Notes: a model not told the origin generated them from the letters alone. A DNA stretch of 53,982 nucleotides from Pseudomonadota bacterium (GCA_018241745.1 JAFEDG010000148.1:1-53982); one strand, 5' to 3'. Shown: positions 35,189 through 44,593, counted from the stretch's first letter. A program made the numbers and translations.

Positions 35189-35527
35189 ATGTTGGCTGAC
35201 ATGATGTCGATGATGGCGCCTACGGCTTCGACGCCGGCGCCGAAGAAGAAGGCCGCCAAGAAGAAGGCGAAGAAGAAGACCGCGAAGAAGGCTGCGCCGA
35301 AGAAGGCCGCCAAGAAGGTCGCGAAGAAGAAGGCGAAGAAGGCGACCAAGAAGAAGGCCGCCAAGAAGGTCGCCAAGAAGGCCAAGAAGGCCACCAAGAA
35401 GAAGGCCGCCAAGAAGACGATGAAGAAGGCGAAGAAGGCGACCAAGAAGAAGGCCGCCAAGAAGGTCGCCAAGAAGGCCAAGAAGGCCACCAAGAAGAAG
35501 GCCAAGAAGGCGGCGAAGAAGAAGTAA
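35189..35527 (+). CDS. Histone H1-like, lysine/alanine-rich nucleoid protein
   Basis: A 112-residue protein made almost wholly of Lys and Ala after a Met-rich 18-residue head (MLADMMSMMAPTASTPAP). From residue 52 it contains three tandem 16-residue repeats of the form ATKKKAAKKxxKKAKK (52-67, 68-83, 84-99), with a partial fourth. It resembles the C-terminal tail of eukaryotic H1 and bacterial H1-like proteins such as AlgP or Hc-type, which bind DNA non-specifically and condense it. The ATG has a CAGGAG site seven bases upstream, and a promoter and a strong terminator frame the gene as a single unit. The reading is not a low-complexity artefact of another frame: codon choice is clean AAG/GCC. 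Confidence 0.9.
   Translation: MLADMMSMMAPTASTPAPKKKAAKKKAKKKTAKKAAPKKAAKKVAKKKAKKATKKKAAKKVAKKAKKATKKKAAKKTMKKAKKATKKKAAKKVAKKAKKATKKKAKKAAKKK
35342..35485 (+). repeat. Three tandem 48-bp repeats inside the H1-like gene
   Basis: Each 48-base unit encodes ATKKKAAKKxxKKAKK; the copies differ by synonymous GCG/GCC changes and by VA versus TM at positions 10-11. A truncated fourth copy follows. In-frame repeats of this kind can gain or lose units between strains. Confidence 0.8.
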
Positions 35528-35554
35528 GCTTCCCTCTTCGCAAGCGGTACCAGG

Positions 35555-35588
35555 ACGGGCGACGTGAAAATGTCGCCCGTTTTGTTTG
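35555..35588 (+). terminator. Rho-independent terminator of H1-like gene
   Basis: A perfect 9-bp stem ACGGGCGAC (35555-35563) and GTCGCCCGT (35572-35580) with an 8-base loop is followed by TTTTGTTT. It lies 27 bases after the H1-like stop and just before the convergent mltD gene end. Confidence 0.85.
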
Positions 35589-35602
35589 GCGGCCGCCCGC
35601 CG

Positions 35603-37318
35603 TCAGCTGCCGTCCGCGCCGCCGGCGCTCGCCTGCGCCGTCCCCGGCTTCTTCGCCGCCGACTTCGCGCTGCCTGCCTTGGGCTTGGCCGCGGCCGACT
35701 TGGCCTGAGGGGCGCGCGATGCCGTCGCCTTCGGCTTGGGCGCCGAACGCTTGGCGGTCGTCGTCGTCCTGGCAGGCGATGCCGCGGACTTCGCCGGTGC
35801 CTTCGTGGCCTTGGCAGACTGCGTCCGCCCGCCCTTCGCCGCGCGTCGCTGCTCCGCGTGCGCGTTGGCGCTGCCGCGGTCGACGACGATGCGCAACTTC
35901 TGGCCGGCACGGAGCTGGCTTTGCGTCATGCCGTTCCATTCGCGCACGTCGCGCACCGACACGCCGTAGTGCGCTGCCACCCTCTGCAGCGTGTCGCCCC
36001 GGCGCACCGTGTAGTACACGGTGCGGCCTTGCGGCACCGTCGTGAACACCGTCGCCACGAGCGTCTGCGCGGTGGCTTCCGAAGGCCGCTCCGCCGGCAC
36101 CAGCAGCGCGTGGTTGTCCGGCACGCGCGCCCGCGAGCCGATGCCGTTGACGGCCCGCAGCGTCTCTTCCGACATCCCGTAGCGCGCCGCCACCTGGGCC
36201 ATTGTCTCGTGCGGCTTCAGCCGGTACGCCTGCCACGTGACGAGCGGCTGGTCCGTGAGCTCCAGCTTGGCGGCGAACATCTCCGCCTTGTCGAACGGCA
36301 GGAGGATCGTGTATTCGTCGGCGCCGGCGATCACCGGGCGGTTGTGCTGCGGGTTGAGGAGCAGGAACTCGTCCAGCGGCATCTCCGCGAGGTCCGCCGC
36401 GAGCTTGACGTCCATCTTCCGGTTCACCTTGACGACGGTGAAGTAAGGCGTGTCGGGGATGTCGGCGAGCGTGACGCCGAACTTGTCCGGATCGGCGACG
36501 ATGTTCTTGATCGCCTGGAACTTGGGGACGTAGTTGCGCGTCTCGTCAGGCATCCTGAGGCTTGCGTAGTCCGTTGGCAGCCCCTTGGCCTGGTTGCGCG
36601 CGATCGCCTTCGCGACGTTGCCCTCGCCCCAGTTGTACGCGGCGAGTGCCAGCTGCCAGTCACCGAACTGGTCGTACAGCTTCTGCAGGTAGTCGAGCGC
36701 CGAGTTGGTGGCCGCAACGATGTCGCGCCGTGAATCGAACCAGAAGTTCTGCTCGAGGCCGAAGAGCTTGCCGGTCGACGGCACGAACTGCCAGATGCCG
36801 GACGCGCGGCTCGTCGACAGCGCCGTCGGGTTGTACGCGCTCTCGACCATCGGCAGCAGCGCGAGGTCCAGCGGCATCTTGCGCGCCTCGATCGTCGTGA
36901 CGATGTGGTACAGGTAGCGCCGGGAACGCTCGACGCTGCGCGCCATGTAGTCCGGCCGGCTCGCGTAGTAGTGCTCCCACTTGACGACCAGCGGGTCGTC
37001 CTCGGGAAGATCGGGCACCGAGTAGCCTTCGGCGATGCGGTCCCAGAGGTCAGGCTTCGGGAACGGCAGCGGCTCGAGCTCCGCCATTTCCGCCGGCGGG
37101 AACGGCGGCATCGGCAGTGGCTTGGGCAACGCGATGACCGGGGCGGCGACCGGCGCCGCGACGACGGGGGGCGCGGACCCATCCCCGGCCCCGGGCGTCG
37201 CGGGACCCGTGGGTGGCGTCGCGCACGCTGCCACGCACAGCGCAGCGACGGCGGCGAGGATCGTCCAGGGGCGCGCATGCGAATGGATGCGCGGTAGCGT
37301 GCGCAGTGGCGCGCGCAC
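35603..37318 (-). CDS. mltD: Membrane-bound lytic murein transglycosylase D
   Basis: About 571 residues. A lipoprotein signal ends at LCVAAC (Cys32), followed by an Ala/Pro linker, an MltD N-region, a goose-type SLT domain (about 140-260) with the catalytic Glu159 in [15 protein letters not shown] and [11 protein letters not shown], and two visible LysM peptidoglycan-binding modules ([17 protein letters not shown] and [17 protein letters not shown]). The last 85 residues are a Lys/Ala/Ser-rich tail, longer than in E. coli MltD. The start is uncertain: no ATG precedes the signal peptide; GTG at 37318 was taken, and CTG at 37345 has a better GAGGAG site. It is upstream-adjacent to gloB in the conserved mltD-gloB-methyltransferase-rnhA group. 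Confidence 0.9.
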   Translation of the reverse strand: MRAPLRTLPRIHSHARPWTILAAVAALCVAACATPPTGPATPGAGDGSAPPVVAAPVAAPVIALPKPLPMPPFPPAEMAELEPLPFPKPDLWDRIAEGYSVPDLPEDDPLVVKWEHYYASRPDYMARSVERSRRYLYHIVTTIEARKMPLDLALLPMVESAYNPTALSTSRASGIWQFVPSTGKLFGLEQNFWFDSRRDIVAATNSALDYLQKLYDQFGDWQLALAAYNWGEGNVAKAIARNQAKGLPTDYASLRMPDETRNYVPKFQAIKNIVADPDKFGVTLADIPDTPYFTVVKVNRKMDVKLAADLAEMPLDEFLLLNPQHNRPVIAGADEYTILLPFDKAEMFAAKLELTDQPLVTWQAYRLKPHETMAQVAARYGMSEETLRAVNGIGSRARVPDNHALLVPAERPSEATAQTLVATVFTTVPQGRTVYYTVRRGDTLQRVAAHYGVSVRDVREWNGMTQSQLRAGQKLRIVVDRGSANAHAEQRRAAKGGRTQSAKATKAPAKSAASPARTTTTAKRSAPKPKATASRAPQAKSAAAKPKAGSAKSAAKKPGTAQASAGGADGS

Positions 37319-37455
37319 CTGCGTTGTCGGTTGCAGTGGGCTCAGCGTTGCGCTCCTCGTCGTGCCGGCTTTCGATCCGCGGCCGTGTTGTACCAAGACC
37401 GGGCTCGCGAGCAACCGATCGAACGCCCGATGGTAGGGGCGCAGCTTCGCATCCG

Positions 37456-38238
37456 TCAATGCGGGCGAAATCCGTCCTTCCAGGCGCGCACGGTGGCGAA
37501 CACGTCGACGTCCGTCGCCAACGCGTGCCCCGCGTGCTGCTCCGCCGCGGCACGCACCGTCGGGTTGCCCGCGCGCAGGAACGGGTTGGTGGCGCGCTCG
37601 TCCGCAATCGACGACGGGACCGTCGGCATCCCTTCCGCGCGCCGCGCACGCGCGGCCGCGACCCGGGCCGCGAGCGCCGCACTGCGCGGTTCGACCGCGC
37701 TGGCGAACGCAAGGTTCGCCAGCGTGTACTCGTGCGCGCAATAGACGCGCGTCGCGGGATCCAGCGCGGCGAGCTTGGCCAACGACGCGTGCATCATCGC
37801 CGGCGTGCCTTCGAACAGGCGTCCGCAGCCCCCGGCGAACAGCGTGTCGCCGCAGAACAGCACGGGACCGCCGATGTCTCCGACATACGCGATGTGCCCC
37901 GCCGTGTGGCCGGGGACATCCAGCACGGACAACACGATGCCGATGCCCGGGACAGCGACGCGGTCGCCTTCGGCGAGTGCGTGGTCGCGGCCAGGGATCG
38001 CCTCGCGCGCGGGACCCCACACCGGTGCGCCGGTGGCCGCGACGAGCGCGCGATTGCCGCCGACGTGGTCCGCGTGGTGGTGCGTGTTGAGGATGGCCGT
38101 CAACGCGACGTCGTTGTCCGCAAGCCACGCGAGCACCGGGGCGGCGTCCCCGGGGTCGACGACCGCAGCGTGCCCAGCCTCGCGGATCATCCAGATGTAG
38201 TTGTCGCTGAACGCGGGGATGGCGATAATCGACGGCAT
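37456..38238 (-). CDS. gloB: Hydroxyacylglutathione hydrolase (glyoxalase II)
   Basis: A 260-residue metallo-beta-lactamase-fold enzyme that hydrolyses S-D-lactoylglutathione. The metal motif [10 protein letters not shown] (His53, His55, Asp57, His58), the [12 protein letters not shown] histidine, [17 protein letters not shown] with bridging Asp, and [15 protein letters not shown] are all present, followed by the C-terminal glutathione-binding helices ending NPFLRAGNP. The ATG at 38238 gives the family start [15 protein letters not shown]; the open frame upstream was rejected. Its start codon interlocks with that of the divergent methyltransferase. Confidence 0.95.
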   Translation of the reverse strand: MPSIIAIPAFSDNYIWMIREAGHAAVVDPGDAAPVLAWLADNDVALTAILNTHHHADHVGGNRALVAATGAPVWGPAREAIPGRDHALAEGDRVAVPGIGIVLSVLDVPGHTAGHIAYVGDIGGPVLFCGDTLFAGGCGRLFEGTPAMMHASLAKLAALDPATRVYCAHEYTLANLAFASAVEPRSAALAARVAAARARRAEGMPTVPSSIADERATNPFLRAGNPTVRAAAEQHAGHALATDVDVFATVRAWKDGFRPH

Positions 38239-39013
38239 GGAAGGATGTTCCGACCCGCACGACCCGGTGTCAACGCCGCCGTGGGCCACGCTCGCCGACT
38301 GGTTCACGTCGCCGCTCGGCCGCTACGTGCTCGCGCGCGAGCAGCAGTATTTCGACCATACGGTCGCCGACATCTTCGGCTTCTACGCGCTGCAGGTCGG
38401 CCTCGCCGCGTGCCCGTTCCTCGCGCAGAGCCGCATCCCGGCGACGTTCACGCTGGACCTCGATGCGCCGGCCGACGTGATGGCAGACCCGCACTACCTG
38501 CCGTTCCCCGAGAACACGTTCGACCTGATCGTGCTGCCGCACGCGCTCGAGTTCGCCGACGACCCGCACCTGATGCTGCGGGAGGCGTGGCGCGTCACGC
38601 GGCCCGAGGGCCAGGTGGTGATCGCCGGCTTCAACCCGTTCTCGCTGTATGGCGCCAAGCGCTACTTCGGGCGCCAGCAGACGCCCCCGTGGAACGGCAA
38701 CTTCATCGCGCTGTACCGCGCGAAGGACTGGCTGACGCTGCTGGGCTTCGACGTCGTCGGCGGTCGCCTCGACGCCTATGCGCCGCCGTTCGCCACCGAG
38801 CGCTGGCTCGCGCGCTCGGCGTTCCTCGAGAAAGCGGGCGACCGCTGGTGGCCGATCGCCGGTGGCGTGTACTTCCTGCGCGCCACCAAGCGCGTGCCGG
38901 GCGTGCGCGTCATCACGCCGGCGCGTGCCGCGCGCGAGCGGCGCCGCGCCGTCGCGAGCGCCGCCCGCGCGCGCGAGAGCCTGACGACACGCGGTCCCGC
39001 GCAGCATTCGTGA
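38237..39013 (+). CDS. Class I SAM-dependent methyltransferase (YafS-like)
   Basis: A 258-residue protein with a methyltransferase core: [61 protein letters not shown]. Motif I near residue 75 is degenerate (lacking the GxGxG loop), as in the YafS group. The ATG at 38237 overlaps the gloB start on the other strand within CATG; earlier ATGs (38201, 38219) or GTG at 38267 are possible. The gloB-yafS-rnhA order is conserved in gammaproteobacteria, supporting orthology. Its substrate is unknown. The stop overlaps rnhA (GTGA). Confidence 0.85.
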   Translation: MEGCSDPHDPVSTPPWATLADWFTSPLGRYVLAREQQYFDHTVADIFGFYALQVGLAACPFLAQSRIPATFTLDLDAPADVMADPHYLPFPENTFDLIVLPHALEFADDPHLMLREAWRVTRPEGQVVIAGFNPFSLYGAKRYFGRQQTPPWNGNFIALYRAKDWLTLLGFDVVGGRLDAYAPPFATERWLARSAFLEKAGDRWWPIAGGVYFLRATKRVPGVRVITPARAARERRRAVASAARARESLTTRGPAQHS

Positions 39014-39450
39014 CCGCCGTCAGCATCTACACGGACGGGGCCTGCAAGGGCAATCCCGGCCCCGGCGGCTGGGGCGTGCTGCTGCTTGCGGAGGGTGCCG
39101 AGAAGGAGATGTTCGGCGGCGAGCGCGAGACGACCAATAACCGGATGGAGCTCACGGCTGTGATCCGCGGTCTCGAGAGCCTGACGCGCGCGTGCGACGT
39201 CGACCTGTACACGGATTCGCAATACGTGCGCAACGGGATCCTCACGTGGATCCACGGCTGGAAGCGCAACGGCTGGAAGACGGCAGACCGGAAACCCGTG
39301 AAGAACGCCGAGCTGTGGCGTGAGCTCGACGCGGTGGCCGCGCGCCACCGCGTGCGCTGGCATTGGGTCAAGGGCCACAGCGACAACGCGGGCAACGCGC
39401 GCGCCGACGCGCTTGCCAACCGCGGCGTCGCCGCGGTGGCGGCCGGCTGA
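39010..39450 (+). CDS. rnhA: Ribonuclease HI
   Basis: A 146-residue RNase HI that removes RNA from RNA-DNA hybrids. Active-site carboxylates are in place: Asp9 in [14 protein letters not shown], Glu47 in [10 protein letters not shown], Asp69 in [11 protein letters not shown], and the last Asp in [12 protein letters not shown]. The basic handle [20 protein letters not shown] is present. It starts with GTG overlapping the methyltransferase stop. dnaQ, often divergent from rnhA, is not here; instead a DUF6265 gene is convergent, 9 bases away. Confidence 0.96.
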   Translation: MTAVSIYTDGACKGNPGPGGWGVLLLAEGAEKEMFGGERETTNNRMELTAVIRGLESLTRACDVDLYTDSQYVRNGILTWIHGWKRNGWKTADRKPVKNAELWRELDAVAARHRVRWHWVKGHSDNAGNARADALANRGVAAVAAG

Positions 39451-39459
39451 CGCCCGGCG

Positions 39460-40149
39460 TCAGAGCAGCACTTTGCCGTTGACGCAGTCGACGGGCACGA
39501 ACGGGTAGATCACCTCGCGGTCCGCGCCGTTCACCTTGCCCTGCACGTGCACGTACATGCGGCCGCGCGACGCGTGCGCGTAGGCGATCCGGGACGGGAA
39601 GCCGGCGTTGCGATTCAGGAACACGAAGAACTCGACGTCGCGCTCGGCCTTCACGCTGTCGAACGTGAACACGTCTTCGGCACGGTCCGCGGGGCGCAGG
39701 ATCAGCGACACCTTGCCGTCGGCGCCCGTTTCCATCCGCATGAACTCGAAGCTCTCGGTCTTGCCACCCATGACCGTATGGCCGAGCCCGAGCATCATGC
39801 CGGCGGCCGGCGACGTCCACTGCTCCGTGAAGTCGCGATTGTTGACCTTGCCCGACCAGCAGCCGTGCAGCCACGCGAGTTGCGAGACATCCTTGGCGGG
39901 CGTCGTCGTGATCGTGTACACCTCGGGTGCGCGGCCCTTGGGGTCGGGTGCCGGCGCAGCAGCGGGCGCCGCAGTGCCTGCGGCAGCGGCGGTGCCCGCC
40001 GCGGGTGCGCCTGCAGGCAGCGTCGCGGCCGGCGGGGTGGCTGCGGCGGCGGCCGGCGGGTCGTCGGCCAGCGCCGTTGCCGGAACCAGCGCGCCAAGCA
40101 CGCCGGCGGTCGCGGCGAACGCCGCGGCACGTACGATCGAAAGCATCAT
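39460..40149 (-). CDS. Exported DUF6265-like protein of unknown function
   Basis: A 229-residue exported protein. Residues 1-27 form a signal peptide (ending TALADD), followed by a 45-residue Ala/Pro-rich linker and a C-terminal domain (about 80-229) starting DVSQLAWLHGCWSGKV and with TEQWTSPAAGMMLGLGHTV, FEFMRMET and AFFVFLNR-like strands (EFFVFLNRNAGFPSRIAYAH), the pattern of the DUF6265 small beta-barrel (lipocalin-like) family. Two consecutive ATGs exist; the first was taken. Function unknown. It lies 53 bases downstream of the chalcone-isomerase-like gene on the same strand. Confidence 0.75.
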   Translation of the reverse strand: MMLSIVRAAAFAATAGVLGALVPATALADDPPAAAAATPPAATLPAGAPAAGTAAAAGTAAPAAAPAPDPKGRAPEVYTITTTPAKDVSQLAWLHGCWSGKVNNRDFTEQWTSPAAGMMLGLGHTVMGGKTESFEFMRMETGADGKVSLILRPADRAEDVFTFDSVKAERDVEFFVFLNRNAGFPSRIAYAHASRGRMYVHVQGKVNGADREVIYPFVPVDCVNGKVLL

Positions 40150-40202
40150 CGTTCCATCGTCAGGAGTTGAACACGTGGATGCGCGCGCGCACCGTGCAGC
40201 GG

Positions 40203-40781
40203 TCATGCCCCACCCAGCAGCGCACGCTTCAGGTCCGCCTGCGCGGGGTGCTCGCCGATCCAGATCCGCGTCAGCGCGGCGTTGAACGGCGCCCCGGCGA
40301 TCGTCGCACGCAGCTTGCCGTTGAGACCGATCCGCGTCGCATTGTCGACGAAATCGAGCGTGACGACGTCGCCTTCCTTGACGTCGCCGAACGCCTTCAT
40401 CGCCGCCACCATCTGGTCCGTCTCGGGCTTGAGCGTCGCGAGTTCCGCGGCGCTCAAGTTCGCCTGCAGGCCGTCCACCAGCGCATCGACCAGCTGATCC
40501 GCCGAGAGGTTCCGCAGCAGGTCGAGCTGGATGCGCCGGGGTGCCTTCGCGAGCACGCCGTCGACGTCGGTCGCCTTGGCCGGCAGCCACAGGCTGCCGA
40601 CGTACACCTTGAACACGACCTTCGTGCGGATGCCCGCGCCGTTCAGCACGAGCTTCTGGCCGCCAAGCTCCGCCGTGTCCGCAAGCTTGACGCCACCGAC
40701 GTCCACGGCCAGCGCCGCGCCCGCCACGGGCATCAGCAACGCAAGCGCGACGATCGCCCGCGCCACGCTCATACGCTTCAT
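40203..40781 (-). CDS. Chalcone-isomerase-fold periplasmic protein
   Basis: A 192-residue protein with signal peptide (1-25, ending GAALA) and a chalcone-isomerase-like domain: VDVGGVKLADTAELGGQKLVLNGAGIRTKVVFKVYVGSLWLP near the start, then RRIQLDLLRNLSADQLVDAL and VTLDFVDNATRIGLNG, with the family end FNAALTRIWIGEHPAQADLKRALLG. Bacterial members are not known to be flavonoid enzymes; plant relatives include fatty-acid-binding proteins of the same fold. The ATG has a strong GGAGG site. It is 32 bases downstream of a thiolase gene in the fatty-acid region, so a lipid-binding role is a reasonable inference. Confidence 0.85.
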   Translation of the reverse strand: MKRMSVARAIVALALLMPVAGAALAVDVGGVKLADTAELGGQKLVLNGAGIRTKVVFKVYVGSLWLPAKATDVDGVLAKAPRRIQLDLLRNLSADQLVDALVDGLQANLSAAELATLKPETDQMVAAMKAFGDVKEGDVVTLDFVDNATRIGLNGKLRATIAGAPFNAALTRIWIGEHPAQADLKRALLGGA

Positions 40782-40813
40782 CGTCGTTCCTCCGGCGCGC
40801 GGCGTCGCGCGCA

Positions 40814-42010
40814 TCACAGCGCCTCGAACAGGCCGGCGGCGCCCATGCCGGTGCCTATGCACATCGTCACCATCCCGTACTTCTGCTTGCGCCGGCGCAT
40901 GCCATGCACGAGCGTGGCCGTGCGGATGGCGCCGGTCGCCCCGAGCGGATGGCCCAGCGCGATGGCCCCGCCGAGCGGGTTCACCTTCGCGGGGTCGAGG
41001 TCGAGGTCGCGCATCACGGCGAGGCTCTGCGCGGCGAAGGCCTCGTTCAACTCGATCCAGTCGAGCTGGTCCTGCCGGATTCCCGTTTGCGCGAGCACCC
41101 TGGGGATGGCCGCGATCGGGCCGATGCCCATGATCTCCGGCGGCACGCCGGCGACGGCAAAGCCAAGGAAGCGCGCGAGCGGCGCCGCCGACAATTCCTT
41201 CGCGACCCGCTCGGAGACGAGGATCGCGGCGCCGGCGCCGTCCGACGTCTGCGAGCTGTTGCCGGCCGTCACCGAGCCCTTGGCCGCGAAGACGGGCTTC
41301 AGCCTGGCGAGCCCGTCGAGCGACGTGTCCTTGCGCGGGCCCTCGTCCGCCGCGATCGGGCGGCGCGTCGCGCGCACGGTGCCGGCGGCGAGATCGGGAT
41401 CGCGCGCCGTCAGCTCGTAGGGGCTGATCTCGGCGTCGAACTCGCCCGCCGCCTGCGCGGCCAGCGCCTTCTGGTGCGAGCCGAGTGCGAACGCGTCCTG
41501 CGCCTCGCGCGTCACCTCCCATTGCGTCGCCACCTTCTCCGCCGTGAGTCCCATCCCGTAGGCGATGCCGACGTTCTCGTCGCGCGTGAAGACCTTTTCG
41601 TTGAGCGCGAGCCGGCCCAGCATCGGGATCATCGACATGCTCTCGGTGCCCGCCGCGATCACGACATCCGCTTCGCCGGTGCGGATGCGGTCCGCCGCGA
41701 TCGACACCGCATTGAGGCCGGACGAGCAGAAGCGGTTGATCGTCATGCCCGGCACGCTCGACGGCAGGCCCGCGAGCAGCACGCCGATGCGCGCAACGTT
41801 CATCCCCTGCTCGTACTCGGGCATCGCGCAGCCGACGATCACGTCCTCGACGCGCTTCGGCTCGAGCGCCGGCACCTGCGCGAGCACGCGCGTCAGCACG
41901 TGCGCCAGCAGGTCGTCGGGACGGGTGTGGCGATAGACGCCCCGCGGTGCCTTGCCCACGGCAGTGCGCGTGGCGGCGATGACGTAGGCGTCGGAAACCT
42001 GGCGTGTCAT
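40814..42010 (-). CDS. Acetyl-CoA C-acyltransferase (thiolase, FadA type)
   Basis: A 398-residue thiolase closing each beta-oxidation round by splitting 3-ketoacyl-CoA. Catalytic Cys95 is in INRFCSSGLNA, the His in GHPLGATG (near 355), and the second Cys in MCIGTGMGAAG (near 385). Substrate-loop segments NEAFAAQSLAV and TAGNSSQTSDGAGA are intact. It follows the HAD/ECH enzyme gene by 31 bases, forming a FadB-FadA-like pair. A biosynthetic acetoacetyl-CoA thiolase is less likely given the neighbour. The start has AGGA eight bases upstream. Confidence 0.92.
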   Translation of the reverse strand: MTRQVSDAYVIAATRTAVGKAPRGVYRHTRPDDLLAHVLTRVLAQVPALEPKRVEDVIVGCAMPEYEQGMNVARIGVLLAGLPSSVPGMTINRFCSSGLNAVSIAADRIRTGEADVVIAAGTESMSMIPMLGRLALNEKVFTRDENVGIAYGMGLTAEKVATQWEVTREAQDAFALGSHQKALAAQAAGEFDAEISPYELTARDPDLAAGTVRATRRPIAADEGPRKDTSLDGLARLKPVFAAKGSVTAGNSSQTSDGAGAAILVSERVAKELSAAPLARFLGFAVAGVPPEIMGIGPIAAIPRVLAQTGIRQDQLDWIELNEAFAAQSLAVMRDLDLDPAKVNPLGGAIALGHPLGATGAIRTATLVHGMRRRKQKYGMVTMCIGTGMGAAGLFEAL

Positions 42011-42041
42011 GGTCGTGGTCCTGGTGGCGGGTTGCCGGTGG

Positions 42042-44468
42042 CTAGTTGCGCAAGGGCTTGCCGGTGGCGAGCGTGTGCGCGATGCGGGCCTGCGTCTTCG
42101 GGTTGCGCAGCAGGGCCATGAACTCGCGGCGCTCGAGGTCCAGCAGCCAGCGCTCGTCGACCTCGTCGCCGGCGTCGATCTCGCCGCCGCAGATGACGCG
42201 CGCGATCGCGACGCCGATCGCGAAGTCATGCGACGAGATGAAGCCGCCGTCGCGCAGGTTGACGAGCATCATCTCGAGCGTCGCGCGTCCGGTCTGGCCG
42301 GTGACGGGGATGGCAGTCCGCGCAAGCGGCGGACGGTAGCCGGCTTCGGCCAGCGCCTTCGCCTGTGCGAGCGCGACGTGCAGCACTTCACCCGCGTGCA
42401 TGACGACGACGTCGGACGGCTGCAGGAACCCGAATTCCTTCGCCTCCAGCGCACTCTTCGCCACCTTGGCCATCGCCACCGTCTGGAAGTACGTGCGCAG
42501 GAACGGGAACGCATCCTGCTGGCCACCGCTCTGCCCCATCCGCACGGCGTCCGCCGAACGCAGCGCGATCTCCTTGCTTCCCCCGCCCCCGGGCAGCAGG
42601 CCGACGCCCGCTTCGACGAGCCCGATGTAGGACTCGAACGCGGCAACCGCGCGGTCGCAGTGCAGGATGAATTCGCAGCCGCCGCCCAGCGCCATGCCGC
42701 GCACCGCCGCCACCGTGGGCACGAGGCTGTAGCGCAAGCGCTGCGACACCTGCTGGAACTTCGCGACAACCTTCTCGACGACGTCCCACTGTCCCGCCTG
42801 CACGGCGGGCGCGAGTGCCGCGAGATTGGCCCCGAGCGAGAACGGCTCCGACGTCTGCCACAGCACGAGCGCGGAGCACTGCTTCTCCGCCGTGTCGAGC
42901 GCCTGCATCAGGCCGTCAAGCACGCCTTCGCTGACGGTGTTCTGCTTGCTCCGGAACGACACGATGCCGACGTCGTCGCCGAGCGTCCACATCCGCACGT
43001 CGGGCGTTTCGAACAGCGTGGTGCCGCGGTCGAAGCGCTCGCCGATGACCGGGTCCGGGAAGCGCTGGCGCGCGTACACGGGCAGCGTCGAACGACCGAC
43101 GAACGTGTCGCGCTGCGGCGAGTACGAGCCATCGGCCCGATGCACGCCGTGCGCCGCCGTGACCGCCGGGCCGGTCACCCATGCCGGCAGCGGCGCGTTT
43201 GCAAGTGCCTTGCCGGCGGCCACGTCGGCGGCGATCGCCGCGGCCACGTCCGCGAAACCGGCAAGCTGCCAGGTCTCGAACGGCCCGAGCTGCCAGCCAA
43301 AGCCCCAGCGGATGGCGAGGTCGACGTCGCGTGCGTTGTCGGCGATGTCGGCGAGGTGGTAGGCCGCGTAATGGAACGTGTCGCGGAAGATCGCCCACAG
43401 GAACTGCGCCTGGGGCTCGGCCGACGCGCGCAGCGCCGCGAACTTCGTCGCCATGTCGGGCTCGGCGAGGATGGCGGCCACCGCCGGCGCCACGGCGCCG
43501 CCGGTGGCGCGATAGTCGCCCGCCGCCGGGTCCAGCACCTGGATCTCCTTGCCCACCTTGCGATAGAACCCGGCGCCCGCCTTCTGCCCGAGCGCGCCCT
43601 TGTCGACGAGCGCCTTCATCACCGGCGGCACGTCGAAGTGCGCGTGCCACGGGTCGTCGGGAAGCGTGTCACGCATCGTGCCGATCACGTGCGCGGTCGT
43701 GTCGAGGCCGACGACGTCGACGGTGCGATAGCTCGCGCTCTTCGGCCGCCCGATCGCCGGCCCGGTCAGCGCGTCGACGACGTCGTACGGCAACTTGAAC
43801 GCGTCGGCGTGCAGCATCGTCGCCAGGATCGAGAACACGCCGATGCGGTTGGCGATGAAGTTGGGCGTGTCCTTCGCACGGATCACGCCCTTCCCAAGCG
43901 TCGTCGTCAGGAAGGTTTCCAGCGCGTCGAGGCGTGCGGGCTCCGTGTCTGCGCCCGCGATCAGCTCGACGAGGTGCATGTAGCGCGGCGGATTGAAGAA
44001 ATGGATGCCGCAGAAGCGCGGATGCAGCGCGCGCGGCAGGTGGTCCGCCAGTGCGGCCAGCGACAGGCCCGACGTATTGGTCGCGAGCGTCGCGTGCGGC
44101 GCGACGTGCGGCGCGATCTTCGCGTAGAGGTCGCGCTTCCAGTCGAGCCGCTCGGCGATCGCCTCGATGACGAGGTCGCATTCCGCGAGCTGCGCGAGGT
44201 CGCGGTCGTAGTTGGCCATCTCGATGGCTGCGGCGAGTTCGCGGACACCCAGCGGCGCGGGTTCGAGCTTGCCGAGTCCGGCCACCGCCTTCTGCACGAT
44301 GCCGTTGGGGTCGCCTTCGCGCGCTGCCAGGTCGAACAGCACGACCGGCACGCCGGCGTTGACGAGATGCGCGGCGATCTGCGCGCCCATGACGCCGGCC
44401 CCGAGCACGGCGGCCTTGCGCACGACGAGCCGCGTGGCGGCGTCGGTGGAGAGGGAGGTGGAAGCCAT
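42042..44468 (-). CDS. Bifunctional 3-hydroxyacyl-CoA dehydrogenase / enoyl-CoA hydratase (HAD-ECH order)
   Basis: An 808-residue fatty-acid oxidation enzyme. The NAD-binding domain comes first (KAAVLGAGVMGAQIAAHLVNAG at about 20-40; ATNTSGLSLAAL, HFFNPPRYMHLVELI), then the HAD C-terminal domains (about 200-400), and an enoyl-CoA hydratase/isomerase domain at the C-terminal side (about 480-700; VRGMALGGGCEFILHCDRA with the oxyanion GGG, and EAGVGLLPGGGGSKE). This order is the reverse of classical FadB/FadJ. It catalyses hydration and dehydrogenation of trans-2-enoyl-CoA. The ATG at 44468 was chosen over one five codons upstream because of a partial AGG site. It is co-directional with the downstream thiolase. 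Confidence 0.92.
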   Translation of the reverse strand: MASTSLSTDAATRLVVRKAAVLGAGVMGAQIAAHLVNAGVPVVLFDLAAREGDPNGIVQKAVAGLGKLEPAPLGVRELAAAIEMANYDRDLAQLAECDLVIEAIAERLDWKRDLYAKIAPHVAPHATLATNTSGLSLAALADHLPRALHPRFCGIHFFNPPRYMHLVELIAGADTEPARLDALETFLTTTLGKGVIRAKDTPNFIANRIGVFSILATMLHADAFKLPYDVVDALTGPAIGRPKSASYRTVDVVGLDTTAHVIGTMRDTLPDDPWHAHFDVPPVMKALVDKGALGQKAGAGFYRKVGKEIQVLDPAAGDYRATGGAVAPAVAAILAEPDMATKFAALRASAEPQAQFLWAIFRDTFHYAAYHLADIADNARDVDLAIRWGFGWQLGPFETWQLAGFADVAAAIAADVAAGKALANAPLPAWVTGPAVTAAHGVHRADGSYSPQRDTFVGRSTLPVYARQRFPDPVIGERFDRGTTLFETPDVRMWTLGDDVGIVSFRSKQNTVSEGVLDGLMQALDTAEKQCSALVLWQTSEPFSLGANLAALAPAVQAGQWDVVEKVVAKFQQVSQRLRYSLVPTVAAVRGMALGGGCEFILHCDRAVAAFESYIGLVEAGVGLLPGGGGSKEIALRSADAVRMGQSGGQQDAFPFLRTYFQTVAMAKVAKSALEAKEFGFLQPSDVVVMHAGEVLHVALAQAKALAEAGYRPPLARTAIPVTGQTGRATLEMMLVNLRDGGFISSHDFAIGVAIARVICGGEIDAGDEVDERWLLDLERREFMALLRNPKTQARIAHTLATGKPLRN

Positions 44469-44593
44469 CGGTACCTGCGTCATCGGTGGTTGCGGACGCG
44501 CGATTGCGCGCGGGGGCCGGGGGCCGGCGCGCTACACGCGGCGCCCAAGCGCCGCGCGGCCGCTGGACCGCCGGCCGCGCATGCGAAATGCCC

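Noticed and set aside
35342..35485. Regular repeats resembling a CRISPR array
   Set aside because: The repeats are contiguous, in frame, Lys/Ala-coding and have no unique spacers.
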